Positions 40,338 through 50,529 of a DNA stretch of 64,000 nt are shown in pieces. Both the position numbers and the translations under genes were made by a program. Below the pieces are notes generated by a model that did no database searches, was not told where the DNA came from, and saw nothing but the letters and a program-made list of their open reading frames with translations. Each line of letters begins with the position of its first letter. Positions within the stretch are counted from its first letter, which is position 1. The DNA lies in assembly GCF_022370835.2 (NCBI RefSeq), contig NZ_CP092365.1:2604001-2668000 (forward strand). The letters run 5' to 3'. This DNA is from Mycolicibacillus parakoreensis (GTDB lineage: Bacteria > Actinomycetota > Actinomycetes > Mycobacteriales > Mycobacteriaceae).

Positions 40338-41075
40338 CTACCGAACCGCGTAGTCGTGGGTGCCCGCGGCGGTGCGCAGTTGGTGGCGGCCGCGGTTGAC
40401 CGAGCGCAGCGTGCCGTTGAGGAACTCCTCGAACTCGGCGAGTTTGGAGTCGACGTAGATGTCGCATTCGCCGCGCAGCCGGTCGGCCTCGGCGTGCGCC
40501 GAGTCGATCATGCGGGTGGCCTCCGCGGTCGCCGAGGCCACCACCTCGGTCTGCGACACCAGGCGTTGCTGCTCCTTGATGCCCTCCTGCACGGCGTTCT
40601 CGTAGGAGATGTTGCCGTTCTCCACCAGCCGGTCGGCTTCGGCCTGGGCCCGGCTCACCGCGGCCTCGTGCTCGCGTTTGGCCGCGGCGTTGAGCCGCGC
40701 GGCCTCCTCCTGCGCCTCGGCGACCATCCGTTCGCTGTGCTGGCGGGCCTCGGAGACCATCCGGTCGGCGTGGCTCTTGGCGTCGGCGAGCACCCGGTCG
40801 GCCTCGGCACGGGCATGGTTGACCATCGACTCGGCCTCGGTGCTCGCGCCCGCGACCATGCCGTCGGCGTGGGTCTTGGCGTCGTGCAGCAGCGAATCGC
40901 GGGCGTCGAGCACGTCCTGGGCGTCGTCGAGTTCGCCGGGGATCGCATCCTTGATGTCGTCGACCAGTTCCAGCACGTCGCCGCGGGGCACCACACAACC
41001 GGCGGTCATCGGCACGCCGCGCGCCTCTTCGACGATGGCGCTCAGTTCGTCCAGCGCTTCAAACACTCGGTACAC
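40338..41075 (-). CDS. sepIVA: Septation protein SepIVA (DivIVA-domain, Rv2927c)
   Basis: A 245-residue DivIVA-like coiled-coil protein with the N-terminal MYRVFEALDELSAIVEE membrane/curvature segment, a long coiled coil (about 60-225) of repeated ADRMVSEA-type heptads, and a basic tail. In M. smegmatis the homologue is needed for septation and polar growth (established knowledge). The length equals Rv2927c. In tuberculosis-complex species the PDIM/PGL locus follows upstream; here coaD is the next gene. Confidence 0.92.
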   Translation of the reverse strand: MYRVFEALDELSAIVEEARGVPMTAGCVVPRGDVLELVDDIKDAIPGELDDAQDVLDARDSLLHDAKTHADGMVAGASTEAESMVNHARAEADRVLADAKSHADRMVSEARQHSERMVAEAQEEAARLNAAAKREHEAAVSRAQAEADRLVENGNISYENAVQEGIKEQQRLVSQTEVVASATAEATRMIDSAHAEADRLRGECDIYVDSKLAEFEEFLNGTLRSVNRGRHQLRTAAGTHDYAVR

Positions 41076-41230
41076 GGCAACACCCTCCAGGCGTAGTTAT
41101 TTGTGACTAGTGTGCCTGGTGTTACGTCTGTGACTGGGTAGCTCACGTCGGTGTGTCGGATTACCAGGCGACGACGACCCCAGGATAAGTCGACGCGGCC
41201 GGTCGGCGGCGCGCCCGCGGCCCGGCGGGC

Positions 41231-41710
41231 TCAGCGAGCGGCGAGCTTGGCGGCCAGCCGCCGGTTCACCGGGTCGGGCAGCAGGTCGGAGACGTCGCCG
41301 CCCATCGACGCGACCTCCTTGGCCAGCGAGGAGGAGACGAACGAGTACCGCGGGGCGGTGGCCACGAAGAAGGTGTCCACCCCGGCGATGTGCTTGTTCA
41401 TCTGCGCCATCTGCAGCTCGTATTCGAAGTCGGTGCCGGTGCGCAGGCCCTTGACGATCGCGGTCAGACGCCGCTCGCGGACGAAGTCGACCACCAGCCC
41501 GCGTCCGGACTCGGCGCGCACGTTGGGCAGGTGCGCGGTGGCCTCGGCGATCATCGCCAGCCGTTCGTCGAGGTCGAACATTCCTTTTTTGGCCGGGTTG
41601 ATCAGCACGGCGGCGACCACCTCATCGAATTGGGCGGCGGCGCGCTCCAGGATGTCGACGTGGCCCAGGGTCACCGGGTCGAACGAGCCCGGGCATACCG
41701 CTCCGCTCAT
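41231..41710 (-). CDS. coaD: Phosphopantetheine adenylyltransferase
   Basis: Fourth step of CoA synthesis. The 159-residue nucleotidyltransferase has [14 protein letters not shown] with the T/HxGH motif, [19 protein letters not shown] (as KGLRTGTDF and YELQMAQMN) and the C-terminal [11 protein letters not shown] block. It is followed upstream by rsmD with a 14-nt gap, the common rsmD-coaD pair. Confidence 0.95.
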   Translation of the reverse strand: MSGAVCPGSFDPVTLGHVDILERAAAQFDEVVAAVLINPAKKGMFDLDERLAMIAEATAHLPNVRAESGRGLVVDFVRERRLTAIVKGLRTGTDFEYELQMAQMNKHIAGVDTFFVATAPRYSFVSSSLAKEVASMGGDVSDLLPDPVNRRLAAKLAAR

Positions 41711-41724
41711 GGCTGCCGACGCTA

Positions 41725-42300
41725 TCAGGGCCGGTCGGCGGCGTCGGGGAGCCGTTCGGCCAGCTCCAGGCGGGTGTCGCCGTAACGCCGGGGCGGCCAG
41801 GGGCCCCAGCCGCCGGGCCAGGCCAGCGGCGGTCCGGCCGCGGCGCGTTCGCAGACCACCACGGTGCCCGCACCGGCCCAGCCGCCCTCGACGAGCAGCC
41901 CCAGCATCGCGACCAGCTCGTCGGCGCCGAGGTGATACGGCGGGTCGGCGAAGACCAGATCGACCGCGGTGTCGGTGCCGGCGGCCAACACCGCGGCCAC
42001 CGGGGCGCGCCGCAGCACCGCCCCGGGCAGGGCGACCGCGGCGATGTTCGCGGTGATGGTCGCCGCGGCCCGCGCATCCGATTCCACCAGCCGCACCGCC
42101 GCCGCACCCCGCGACAGCGCCTCGAGGCCCAACGCCCCGGAGCCGGCGTAGAGGTCCAGCACCGTCAGCCCGGCGAAGTCCCGCCGGGCGCCCAGCACGT
42201 TGAACAGCGCCTCGCGCACCCGGTCGCTGGTCGGCCGGGTGCCGCGCGCCGGAACCGCCAGCCGACGGCCCCGCGCCGCCCCGGCGATGATCCGGGTCAG
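41725..42300 (-). CDS. rsmD: 16S rRNA (guanine-966-N2)-methyltransferase, apparent CTG start
   Basis: The 191-residue enzyme has [19 protein letters not shown] at its start, SAM motif [19 protein letters not shown] and catalytic DPPY in [10 protein letters not shown]. The family N-terminus begins MTRIIxG. Here the codon at that place is CTG (42300-42298), just overlapping the pycA stop. No ATG, GTG or TTG exists in frame between the pycA coding end and residue 29, which would delete the conserved RG-x-RPT-x-D-x-R segment. Coupling with pycA termination is likely. Confidence 0.85.
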   Translation of the reverse strand: MTRIIAGAARGRRLAVPARGTRPTSDRVREALFNVLGARRDFAGLTVLDLYAGSGALGLEALSRGAAAVRLVESDARAAATITANIAAVALPGAVLRRAPVAAVLAAGTDTAVDLVFADPPYHLGADELVAMLGLLVEGGWAGAGTVVVCERAAAGPPLAWPGGWGPWPPRRYGDTRLELAERLPDAADRP

Positions 42301-45300
42301 CTCAGCACCACCAGCAGATCGCCGCCTTCCACCTGGGCGGTCTCGGCCACCGCGATGCGCTCCACGGTGCCGGCGGTCGGCGCGGTGATGGCGGCCTCCA
42401 TCTTCATCGCCTCGATGGTCCCGATGGTCTGGCCGGCCTCCACGGTGTCGCCCTCGGCCACCGCGACGGCGACCACCCCGGCGAACGGGGCCGCCACATG
42501 GCCGGGGTTGGACCGGTCGGCCTTCTCGGCGACCGGCACCGAGCTGGCGATGGAGCGGTCGCGCACCTCCACCGGGCGCAGCTGCCCGTTGATGATGCAC
42601 ATCACGGTGCGCATGCCGCGTTCGTCGGGCTCGGAGATGGCCTCCAGCCCGATCAGCAGCTCCACGCCGCGCTCCAGCTTCACCCGGTGCTCCTCGCCGC
42701 GGCGCAGGCCGTAGAAGAACTGGTTGGCCGAGAGCTGCGAGGTGTCGCCGTAGGCGTCGCGGTGCGCCTCGAATTCCTCGGTCGGGCCCGGGAACAGCAG
42801 TCGGTTCAGGGCCTCCTGACGCGCCCGGCCGGGCTCGGCGAGCACCGCCTCGTCCGCGGCGGTGAGCTCCTCGGTGGGCCGCGCCGGGCCCCGCCCGGCC
42901 AGCGCGGTCGAACGCAGCGGCTCCGGCCAGCCGCCGGCGGGTTCGCCCAGTTCGCCGCGCAGAAATCCGATCACCGAATCGGGGATGTCGACGCGGGCCG
43001 GATCGTCGGCGAACTCCTCGGCGCCGATGCCCGCACCCAGCAGCGCCAGCGCCAGGTCCCCGACCACCTTGGAGGTGGGGGTCACCTTGATCAGCCGGCC
43101 CAGCACCGCGTCGGCGGCGGCGTAGTTGGCCTCGATCTCCTCGAACCGGTCGCCGAAGCCCAACGCGATGGCCTGCTGGCGCAGATTGGACAGTTGCCCG
43201 CCGGGGATCTCATGGGTGTAGACCCGCCCGGTCGGCGACAACAGCCCCGACTCGAAGGGGCCGTAGACCTTGCGCAGCGCCTCCCAGTAGGGCTCGAGGT
43301 CGCAGACCGCCGGCAGCGACAGGCCGGTGTCGTAGTCGGTGTGGGCGGCGGCGGCCACGATCGAGCTCAGCGCGGGCTGGCTGGTGGTGCCGGCCAGCGG
43401 GGCGGCCGCCCCGTCGACGGCGTCGGCGCCGGCCTGCCAGGCCGCCTCGTAGCTGGCCAGCTGGCCACCGGGGGTGTCGTGGGTGTGCACGTGCACCGGC
43501 AGGTCGAAGCGGCTGCGCAACGCGGTGACCAGGGTGGCCGCCGCCGGGGGTCGCAGCAGCCCGGCCATGTCCTTGATCGCCAGAACGTGGGCGCCGGCCG
43601 CCACGATCCGTTCGGCCAGCCGCAGGTAGTAGTCCAGGGTGTAGAGCGATTCCCCGGGGTCGGACAGATCGCCGGTGTAGCACAGGGCGACCTCGGCGAC
43701 CGCTGATCCGGTCTCGCGCACCGCGTCGATGGCCGGGCGCATCGAGTCGACGTTGTTCAGCGCGTCGAAGATGCGGAAGATGTCGATGCCGGTCGCGCTC
43801 GCCTCGGCGACGAACGCCGAGGTCACCAGCTCCGGATACGGGGTGTAGCCGACGGTGTTGCGCCCACGCAGCAGCATCTGCAGACAGATGTTGGGGATGG
43901 CCTCGCGCAGCGTGGCCAGCCGCTCCCACGGGTCCTCTTTGAGGAACCGCAGCGCCACATCGTAGGTGGCCCCACCCCAGCACTCGACCGACAACAACTG
44001 CGGCATGGTGCGCGCCAGATACGGCGCCACCCGCGACAACCCGCTGGTGCGCACCCGGGTGGCCAGCAGCGACTGGTGGGCGTCGCGGAAGGTGGTGTCG
44101 GTCACCGCGACCGCCGGGCTGTCGCGCAGCCAGCGGGCAAACCCCTCGGGGCCCAACGCGTTGAGCCGTTGGCGCGACCCGTCCGGCGGCGGCGCCGAGA
44201 GGTCCACCTCGGGCAGTTTGTCGTGCGGATACACCGTCGACGGCCGCGACCCGTGCGGGGTGTTGACGGTGACATCGGCCAGATAGTTGAGGATCTTGGT
44301 GCCCCGGTCGGCCGACGATCGGGCGGTCAGAAGCGCCGGGCGCTGCTCGATGAACGACGTGGTGATGCGTCCGGCCTGAAAATCCGGGTCGTCGAGCACG
44401 GCCTGCAGAAACGGGATGTTGGTGGCCACCCCGCGGATGCGGAACTCCGAGACCGCCCGCCGGGCGCGGGCCACCGCGGTAGCGAAATCCCTTCCACGGC
44501 AGGTCAATTTGACCAGCATCGAGTCGAAGTGCGCGGTGATCTCCGCACCCAGGTTGGTGCCGCCGTCCAGCCGGATACCGGCGCCGCCGGGGCTGCGGTA
44601 GGCGCTGACACGACCGGTGTCGGGACGAAACCCGTTGGCGGGGTCCTCGGTGGTGATCCGGCACTGCAGCGCCGCGCCGTGCGGCACGATCGCCTGTTGG
44701 CTCAGCCCCAGGTCGGCCAGCGACGCCCCGGCGGCGACCCGCAGCTGGGCCGAGACCAGGTCGACGTCGGTGATCTCCTCGGTGACGGTGTGCTCGACCT
44801 GGATGCGCGGGTTCATCTCGATGAACACGTGGTGGCCGCGTTCGTCGAGCAGAAACTCCACGGTGCCCGCACAGCTGTAGTCGATCTGGCGGGCGAAGGC
44901 CACCGCGTCGGCGCAGATCTTCTCCCGCACCGCGGGATCGAGGTTCGGTGCCGGCGCCAGCTCGACCACCTTCTGATGGCGGCGCTGCACGCTGCAGTCC
45001 CGCTCGTAGAGGTGGATCACCTCACCGTGGGTGTCGGCGAGGATCTGCACCTCGATGTGACGCGGGTTGATCACCGCCTGCTCGAGGTAGACGGTGGGAT
45101 CGCCGAACGCCGACTCGGCCTCGCGACTGGCCGCCTCGATCGCCTCGCGCAGTGCGTCGAGGTCGCTCACCCGCCGCATACCGCGGCCCCCACCGCCGGC
45201 CACGGCCTTGACGAACAGCGGGAACGTCATCTGCTCGGCGGCGCTGAGCAACGCGTCCACCGACGCCGACGGCTCCGAGGAGGCCAGCACCGGCAGCCCG

Positions 45301-45680
45301 GCCGCCCGGGCGGTGGCGATGGCCCGCGACTTGTTGCCGGCCAGCTCCAGGATCTCCGCGCGCGGCCCGACGAACGTGATGCCCGCCGCGTCGCAGGCCG
45401 CGGCGAGTTCGGGGTTCTCCGACAGGAAACCGTAGCCGGGGTAGATCGCGTCGGCGCCGCAGCGCCGCGCCGTGGCGACGATCTCGGCCACCGACAGGTA
45501 GGCGCGAACCGGGTGGCCTTCCTCACCGATCTGGTAGGACTCGTCGGCCTTGAGCCGGTGCATCGAGTTGCGGTCCTCGTACGGGTAGACCGCCACCGTG
45601 GCGACCCCGAGCTCGTTGGCGGCACGAAACGCCCGGATGGCGATCTCACCGCGGTTGGCGACCAGCACCTTGGAGATCAC
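42297..45680 (-). CDS. pycA: Pyruvate carboxylase
   Basis: Biotin enzyme making oxaloacetate from pyruvate, for anaplerosis. The 1127-residue chain has biotin carboxylase (1-450; [15 protein letters not shown] loop), carboxyltransferase (about 530-820; [18 protein letters not shown], split here as [12 protein letters not shown] and DPWERL) and a biotinyl domain with EAMKMEA near residue 1090. CT Lys and metal His residues lie in AIKDMAGLL and VHTHDTPGG. Length is normal. Its 3' end couples to rsmD. Confidence 0.96.
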   Translation of the reverse strand: MISKVLVANRGEIAIRAFRAANELGVATVAVYPYEDRNSMHRLKADESYQIGEEGHPVRAYLSVAEIVATARRCGADAIYPGYGFLSENPELAAACDAAGITFVGPRAEILELAGNKSRAIATARAAGLPVLASSEPSASVDALLSAAEQMTFPLFVKAVAGGGGRGMRRVSDLDALREAIEAASREAESAFGDPTVYLEQAVINPRHIEVQILADTHGEVIHLYERDCSVQRRHQKVVELAPAPNLDPAVREKICADAVAFARQIDYSCAGTVEFLLDERGHHVFIEMNPRIQVEHTVTEEITDVDLVSAQLRVAAGASLADLGLSQQAIVPHGAALQCRITTEDPANGFRPDTGRVSAYRSPGGAGIRLDGGTNLGAEITAHFDSMLVKLTCRGRDFATAVARARRAVSEFRIRGVATNIPFLQAVLDDPDFQAGRITTSFIEQRPALLTARSSADRGTKILNYLADVTVNTPHGSRPSTVYPHDKLPEVDLSAPPPDGSRQRLNALGPEGFARWLRDSPAVAVTDTTFRDAHQSLLATRVRTSGLSRVAPYLARTMPQLLSVECWGGATYDVALRFLKEDPWERLATLREAIPNICLQMLLRGRNTVGYTPYPELVTSAFVAEASATGIDIFRIFDALNNVDSMRPAIDAVRETGSAVAEVALCYTGDLSDPGESLYTLDYYLRLAERIVAAGAHVLAIKDMAGLLRPPAAATLVTALRSRFDLPVHVHTHDTPGGQLASYEAAWQAGADAVDGAAAPLAGTTSQPALSSIVAAAAHTDYDTGLSLPAVCDLEPYWEALRKVYGPFESGLLSPTGRVYTHEIPGGQLSNLRQQAIALGFGDRFEEIEANYAAADAVLGRLIKVTPTSKVVGDLALALLGAGIGAEEFADDPARVDIPDSVIGFLRGELGEPAGGWPEPLRSTALAGRGPARPTEELTAADEAVLAEPGRARQEALNRLLFPGPTEEFEAHRDAYGDTSQLSANQFFYGLRRGEEHRVKLERGVELLIGLEAISEPDERGMRTVMCIINGQLRPVEVRDRSIASSVPVAEKADRSNPGHVAAPFAGVVAVAVAEGDTVEAGQTIGTIEAMKMEAAITAPTAGTVERIAVAETAQVEGGDLLVVLS

Positions 45681-45744
45681 GCGTTCTCCTCACAACCCCT
45701 TCGACCCGTCAACTTTGTCGACCCGTCACCACGACCGGCCGGCA

Positions 45745-46371
45745 CTAGACCAGCGTCAGCCAATAATCCTGAAAGCGGAGGAATATCAACACGGCCAACC
45801 CGATGAACCATAACGCAGTCACCGTCCAGCGCCACCGGTGCAGAATCTGCAAACTTTTGTGTCCGTACCCGGCCCCACCGGCGATCGATGCGGTCACCAC
45901 CAGCAGCGTGATGGTGACCGCCCACACCACCATGCAGTAGGGGCACAGCGCCCCGATGCGGTAGAGGCTCTGGAAGATCAACCAGTGCACGAAGACCGCA
46001 CCGACCAGCAGACCGGCGGTGAGACCGAGCCAATACCAGCGCGGCAGAGGAACTTTCGCGATCGCAAGCAAACCGGTGACCACGACGACGGTGAACGCCG
46101 CGATCCCGATCAGCGGGTTGGGCAATCCCAGCACCCCGGCCTGCGGGGTCGCCATCACCGACCCGCACGACAGCACCGGGTTGAGGCTGCACGACGGCAC
46201 GTAGGCGCTGTCGGCGAGCAGGCGCACCTTCTCCACGGTCAGCGCCGTCGAGGCGATCAGCCCGATCACCCCGCCGATCAGCACCCACCAGGCCCCGGGT
46301 GCGCCGCTGCGCACCCCGGTCGGCACCGGCGCCGGTCGCGGGGCGCCGGCGCCCGGTGCCGGGGTGCTCAC
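45745..46371 (-). CDS. Vitamin K epoxide reductase-family membrane protein (Rv2968c)
   Basis: A 208-residue VKOR homologue with four or five transmembrane helices. It has the loop cysteines in CSLNPVLSC and the active CPYC in GALCPYCMVVW. It reoxidises DsbA-like partners using quinone, the mycobacterial disulfide pathway. GTG 46371 overlaps the stop of the DsbA-like gene as GTGA, so the two form a redox pair. Longer readings cross that gene and are rejected. Confidence 0.92.
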   Translation of the reverse strand: MSTPAPGAGAPRPAPVPTGVRSGAPGAWWVLIGGVIGLIASTALTVEKVRLLADSAYVPSCSLNPVLSCGSVMATPQAGVLGLPNPLIGIAAFTVVVVTGLLAIAKVPLPRWYWLGLTAGLLVGAVFVHWLIFQSLYRIGALCPYCMVVWAVTITLLVVTASIAGGAGYGHKSLQILHRWRWTVTALWFIGLAVLIFLRFQDYWLTLV

Positions 46372-47135
46372 GCGTCCGGCTTCGCGGGGGCGACCGCCGC
46401 GGCCTCGGCGATGCCCGGCACGTCGTCGACGATGCTTTTGACCTTGTCGACCAGGGCCGCGGGGCTCTTCGGGTTGTAGTCCTCGCCGTTGATCCGGATG
46501 GTCGGGGTCGCCTGGATCTTGCCGGCGGCGGCCATGCCGTCGACCAGCTTGAGGTATTTGCCGCTGTTGACGCAGTCGCGCACCCCGCCGGCGGCCCCGG
46601 CCTGCCGGGCCAGCTCGATCAGCCGGGCGTTGTCGGGGAAGCTGGCGGCCAACTCGTCGGGCTGCAGTTCCTTGGTGTACAGCGCGGCGTGGAACCGTTC
46701 GAACGCCTCCATCGACTCGTCGGCGACGCAGAACGCGGCGGCACCGGCGCGACCGGAGTAGTTGTCGCGGCCCTGCTTGCTCAGGATGTTCGCCGGGTGG
46801 TAGTCCACCGCGATGGCCCCGATGTCGACCAGTTTGCTGATCGTCGGGCCGTAGTTGCGTTCGAAGTTCCCGCAGCCCGGGCACAGGAAGTCCTCGTAGA
46901 TCGAGAGCACCACCTTGGGCTCATCGGAGTCCTCGGCGGTGATCACCTCGTCGGACACGACCCGGATCGCCTGGCCCTCGTCGGGTTTCTTGCTGTTGAG
47001 CACCACGATGTAGCCGACGATGCCCAACGCGAACAGCACCACGATCGCGGTCATGCCGATCTGGATCGCATGGTTGCGCCGCCGGTCGGCGGCCTTGAGG
47101 TCGTAGCCCGCGGGACGCTTGGGTTTTTTCGACAC
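46368..47135 (-). CDS. Membrane-anchored DsbA-like thiol oxidoreductase (Rv2969c)
   Basis: A 255-residue protein with a basic N-terminus, a signal-anchor helix (about residues 28-50) and a thioredoxin-fold domain. The active site is CPGC in YEDFLCPGCGNFER. A second Cys pair lies in AAFCVADES and RDCVNSGK. The cis-Pro loop is ATPTIRINGE. It introduces disulfides into exported proteins and is recycled by the following VKOR. GTG 47135 matches the length of Rv2969c. Confidence 0.92.
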   Translation of the reverse strand: MSKKPKRPAGYDLKAADRRRNHAIQIGMTAIVVLFALGIVGYIVVLNSKKPDEGQAIRVVSDEVITAEDSDEPKVVLSIYEDFLCPGCGNFERNYGPTISKLVDIGAIAVDYHPANILSKQGRDNYSGRAGAAAFCVADESMEAFERFHAALYTKELQPDELAASFPDNARLIELARQAGAAGGVRDCVNSGKYLKLVDGMAAAGKIQATPTIRINGEDYNPKSPAALVDKVKSIVDDVPGIAEAAAVAPAKPDA

Positions 47136-47216
47136 AGGTGTGCTCGGCTTCCTGGTTAGGCGGTGGTGATCGATCGACAGTGTCTTAAAAGAGTACCGGC
47201 GGGGCAACCGCGACGG

Positions 47217-48299
47217 TCAGCCCCGGCTCAGGTGGGCGCGCAGCGCCGAGATCGCCTCGCTCATCGCGGTCGCGCTGCCCCCGCCGAGGGCGAACAGGTT
47301 GGCGAAGCCGTGGGTGAGCGGCCCCATCCGCCGGTGGTCGACGCGGGTGCCGGCCGCGCGCAGCGCCGCCGCGTACTGGTCGCCCTCGTCGCGCAGCGGA
47401 TCGAACCCGGCGGTGACGATCAGCGCCGGCGCCAACCCGGACAGGTCGCCGGCCAGCGCCGGGGAGACCCGCGGGTCGGTGCGCTCCACCGCGGAGCCGT
47501 CGAGGTACTGCTGTTCGAACCAGTCCATGTCGGCCTTGGTCAGCAAAAACCCCGACGCGAACAGCGTGCGGGAGCGGGTCTGGGAGGTGAAGTCGGTGGC
47601 CGGGTAGAGCAGCCACTGCAGCGCCGGCGCCGGCCCGCCGGCGTCCCGGGCCTGCTGGGCGACCACCGCGGCCAGGTTGCCCCCCGCGCTGTCGCCGCCG
47701 ACCGCCACCCGGGCGGGGTCGGCGCCGAGTTCGGCGGCGTGCGCCAGCGCCCAGGTGAACGCGGCGTGCGCATCCTCGGCGGCGGCGGGGGCGGGATGCT
47801 CCGGGGCGCGGCGGTAGTCGACCGAGAGCACGTGGACCCCGGCGTCGCGGCAGACCAGCCTGCAGACCGCGTCGTGGGTGTCCAGGTCGCCGATCGCCCA
47901 GCCGCCGCCGTGGTAGAAGACCAGCAGCGGCGCCGCCCCGTCGCCGGCGGGCCGGTAGTGGCGCGCGCCCAGCGTGCCGGCGGGGCCGGGAACGCGCACC
48001 GGGGCGGTCGCCACGTGGATCTCGGGGCCGGCCAGCGCGGCGGTCATCGCCCGCATCGAGGAGCGCGAGGTCGCCGCGTCGCCGTCGATGATCAACCCGT
48101 CGACCCCCATCGCCTTCTGCGAGCTCAGCATCAGCTGCAGGGTGCGGTCGAGGGTGTTGCCGTCGATGGTGACCGCGCGTCCCCCGGTCAGCAGCCATTT
48201 CGCCCCGCCGGGAAGCCGCGGCAGCACCTTGGCTCCCACCCCGGTCAGGCGGTCTCTCCACTGGGCGGGCACCGACAGGCCCGGCACAGACGGCATCAT
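47217..48299 (-). CDS. lipN: LipN-like alpha/beta hydrolase (HSL family esterase)
   Basis: A 360-residue esterase of the hormone-sensitive lipase family. The oxyanion motif is FYHGGGW (about residue 125), the nucleophile is in GDSAGGN (about 190), and the acid/base are D and H near FDPLRDEG and LTHGFANLF. In M. tuberculosis LipN hydrolyses short-chain esters (family knowledge). The ATG pair at 48299/48296 follows GAGGGAG. It diverges from the aldo-keto reductase. Confidence 0.88.
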   Translation of the reverse strand: MMPSVPGLSVPAQWRDRLTGVGAKVLPRLPGGAKWLLTGGRAVTIDGNTLDRTLQLMLSSQKAMGVDGLIIDGDAATSRSSMRAMTAALAGPEIHVATAPVRVPGPAGTLGARHYRPAGDGAAPLLVFYHGGGWAIGDLDTHDAVCRLVCRDAGVHVLSVDYRRAPEHPAPAAAEDAHAAFTWALAHAAELGADPARVAVGGDSAGGNLAAVVAQQARDAGGPAPALQWLLYPATDFTSQTRSRTLFASGFLLTKADMDWFEQQYLDGSAVERTDPRVSPALAGDLSGLAPALIVTAGFDPLRDEGDQYAAALRAAGTRVDHRRMGPLTHGFANLFALGGGSATAMSEAISALRAHLSRG

Positions 48300-48415
48300 C
48301 GCTGCTCCCTCGTTGACGACGGACGACGCGAACCCGTTATCGTGATTCCGCAACCCGCCGGGCTCGCAGCCGGGCGCGGAGGCAACACAGGTCCAATTTG
48401 TCACAGGCAGGTGAG

Positions 48416-49249
48416 ATGGCAACCGATATCCCCACAATCGGCCTCAACGACGACAACACCATGCCGGTGTTGGGCGTCGGCGTCGGCGAGCTCTCCGACG
48501 ACCAGGCCGAACGGGCCGTCGCCGCCGCGCTGGAGGCCGGGGCGCGCCTGATCGACACCGCCGCGGTGTACGGCAACGAGGCCGGCGTCGGGCGCGCGAT
48601 CGCGGCGTCCGGGGTCCCGCGGGCCGAGCTGTTCGTGACCACCAAGTTGGCGATCGCCGACCAGGGTTTCACCAGCAGCCAGCAGGCCTGCAAGGCCAGC
48701 CTGGAGCGGCTCGGCCTGGAGTACGTGGACCTCTACCTGGTGCACTGGCCGGCCCCGGCGCTGGGCACCTACGTCGACAGCTTCGCGGGGATGATGACGC
48801 TGGCCGAGGATCGCCACGCCCTGTCGATCGGGGTGTCGAACTTCACCGCCGATTTGCTCAGCACGGTCATCGACCTGACGTTCGCGACCCCGGCGGTCAA
48901 CCAGATCGAGTTGCACCCGCTGCTCAACCAGCAGGAACTGCGCGCGGCCAACGCCGAGCACAACGTGGCCACCCAGTCCTACAGCCCGTTGGCCAACGGC
49001 GCGCTGCTGGACAACGCGACCGTCACCGCGGTGGCCGCCGAGTACCAGCGCAGCCCCGCCCAGGTGCTGCTGCGCTGGAACCTGCAGTTGGGTAACGCGG
49101 TGGTGTTCCGGTCCACCGACGCCGAGCGCATCGCGGCCAACCTCGACGTGTTCGACTTCGAGCTGGCCGAGGAGCACATGAGCACCCTCACCGGGCTCCA
49201 CGACGGCACCCGGGTGCGCCCCGATCCCCTCACCTACACCGGCCAGTAA
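48416..49249 (+). CDS. Aldo-keto reductase (Rv2971-like)
   Basis: A 277-residue NADPH-dependent TIM-barrel reductase. The catalytic tetrad is D and Y in [12 protein letters not shown] in VTTKLAI and H in LVHWPAP. Motif GVSNF and the C-terminal SxxxxRIxxNLxVFDF cofactor region are present. In M. tuberculosis this AKR is linked to resistance to reactive carbonyls such as methylglyoxal. AGGTGAG precedes ATG 48416; a TTG at 48398 is less likely. Confidence 0.9.
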   Translation: MATDIPTIGLNDDNTMPVLGVGVGELSDDQAERAVAAALEAGARLIDTAAVYGNEAGVGRAIAASGVPRAELFVTTKLAIADQGFTSSQQACKASLERLGLEYVDLYLVHWPAPALGTYVDSFAGMMTLAEDRHALSIGVSNFTADLLSTVIDLTFATPAVNQIELHPLLNQQELRAANAEHNVATQSYSPLANGALLDNATVTAVAAEYQRSPAQVLLRWNLQLGNAVVFRSTDAERIAANLDVFDFELAEEHMSTLTGLHDGTRVRPDPLTYTGQ

Positions 49250-49325
49250 CGACGCCGGCCCCGCCGCCCCGATCGGGGTTTCGGGCCGCCGCGTGCGGGG
49301 CCACAACGGCAGGAGGTGGGCGCCG

Positions 49326-50528
49326 ATGACCGAGCACCCGCGCACCCCCGACGGTCCCGGGCTGGGCACCCGCAGCGTGCACGCCGGGGACCGCCGGGAC
49401 ACCCACGGGGCGATCCATCCGCCCATCTACCCGCACTCGACGTTCGCGTTCGCCCGCACCGCCGATCTGCTCGACGTCATCGAGGAGCGCACCGCCGGCG
49501 CGCTGTACACCCGGTACGGCGGCAATCCGACGGTGGTGGCGACCGAGGCCAAGCTCGCCGACCTGGAGGGCGCGCAGGCCGCGCTGGCGTTCTCGTCGGG
49601 CATGGCGGCGATCTCGGCGGCGCTGCTGGCCCACGTCCGCACCGGCGAGCAGATCGTCTGTGTGGGCGACCTGTACGGCGGCACCTATGAGCTGCTCACC
49701 GAGAACCTGCCGCGGCTGGGCATCACCACGGCGTTTCTGCCCGCCGAGCACCTCGACCGCCTGCCGGCGGCGTGCACCGACGCCACCCGCGTGGTGTTCT
49801 TCGAGACCCCGTCGAACCCGACGTTGACCGTGCTCGACATCGCCGCGGTCAGCGCCGCGGCGCGCGCGGCGGGCGCGCTGACGATCATCGACAACACCTT
49901 CGCCACCCCGGTGAACCAGAATCCGTTGGCCCACGGGGCGGATCTGGTGATGCATTCGGCGACCAAGTACCTCGGCGGGCACTCCGATCTGACCGCCGGG
50001 GCGTTGATGGGCTCGGCAGAGCTGCTGGCCCCGGTGGCGTTCTGGCGCAAAAACCTTGGTCAGATGATCGCCCCGGAGGTGTCCTCGCTGCTGGCCCGCT
50101 CGCTGCGGTCGCTGCCGGTGCGGGTGGCCCGCCACAACGCCGGCGCCGCCGCGGTCGCGGCCTTCTTGGCCGGGCACCCCGCGGTGGTGCGGGTCAACTA
50201 TCCGGGGCTGGCCGCCGGGGCGGCGAAGACCGTGGTGGACAAGCAGATGCGCGGGCACGGCGGCATGCTCAGCTTCGTGCTCGACGCCGACGCGGCCGCC
50301 ACCGCCGCCGTCGTCGACCGGCTGGCGCTGTTCTCCATCGCCGGCAGCCTCGGCGGAGTGGAGAGCCTGGTCACCCAGCCGATCACCACCAGCCATCACG
50401 GGATGCCGCCGGCCGAGCGCCGGCGCCGCGGCATCAGCGACGGCATGATCCGGCTCTCGGTGGGCCTGGAGGATCCCGCCGACCTCATCGCCGATCTCGA
50501 GCAGGCGCTGGCGCCGTTGGCGCGCTGA
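49326..50528 (+). CDS. PLP-dependent Cys/Met-metabolism enzyme (cystathionine gamma-synthase/lyase family)
   Basis: A 400-residue fold-type I PLP enzyme with ARxGNPT-like YTRYGGNPTV, FSSGMAAISAALL, and PLP Lys in HSATKYLGGHSDLTAG. C-terminal SLGGVESL and TTSHHGMPPAERRRRGIS match gamma-synthase, gamma-lyase or methionine gamma-lyase; the exact reaction cannot be chosen. AGGAGGT precedes ATG 49326. It sits downstream of the aldo-keto reductase and is not at this place in M. tuberculosis. Confidence 0.85.
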   Translation: MTEHPRTPDGPGLGTRSVHAGDRRDTHGAIHPPIYPHSTFAFARTADLLDVIEERTAGALYTRYGGNPTVVATEAKLADLEGAQAALAFSSGMAAISAALLAHVRTGEQIVCVGDLYGGTYELLTENLPRLGITTAFLPAEHLDRLPAACTDATRVVFFETPSNPTLTVLDIAAVSAAARAAGALTIIDNTFATPVNQNPLAHGADLVMHSATKYLGGHSDLTAGALMGSAELLAPVAFWRKNLGQMIAPEVSSLLARSLRSLPVRVARHNAGAAAVAAFLAGHPAVVRVNYPGLAAGAAKTVVDKQMRGHGGMLSFVLDADAAATAAVVDRLALFSIAGSLGGVESLVTQPITTSHHGMPPAERRRRGISDGMIRLSVGLEDPADLIADLEQALAPLAR

Positions 50529-50529
50529 G

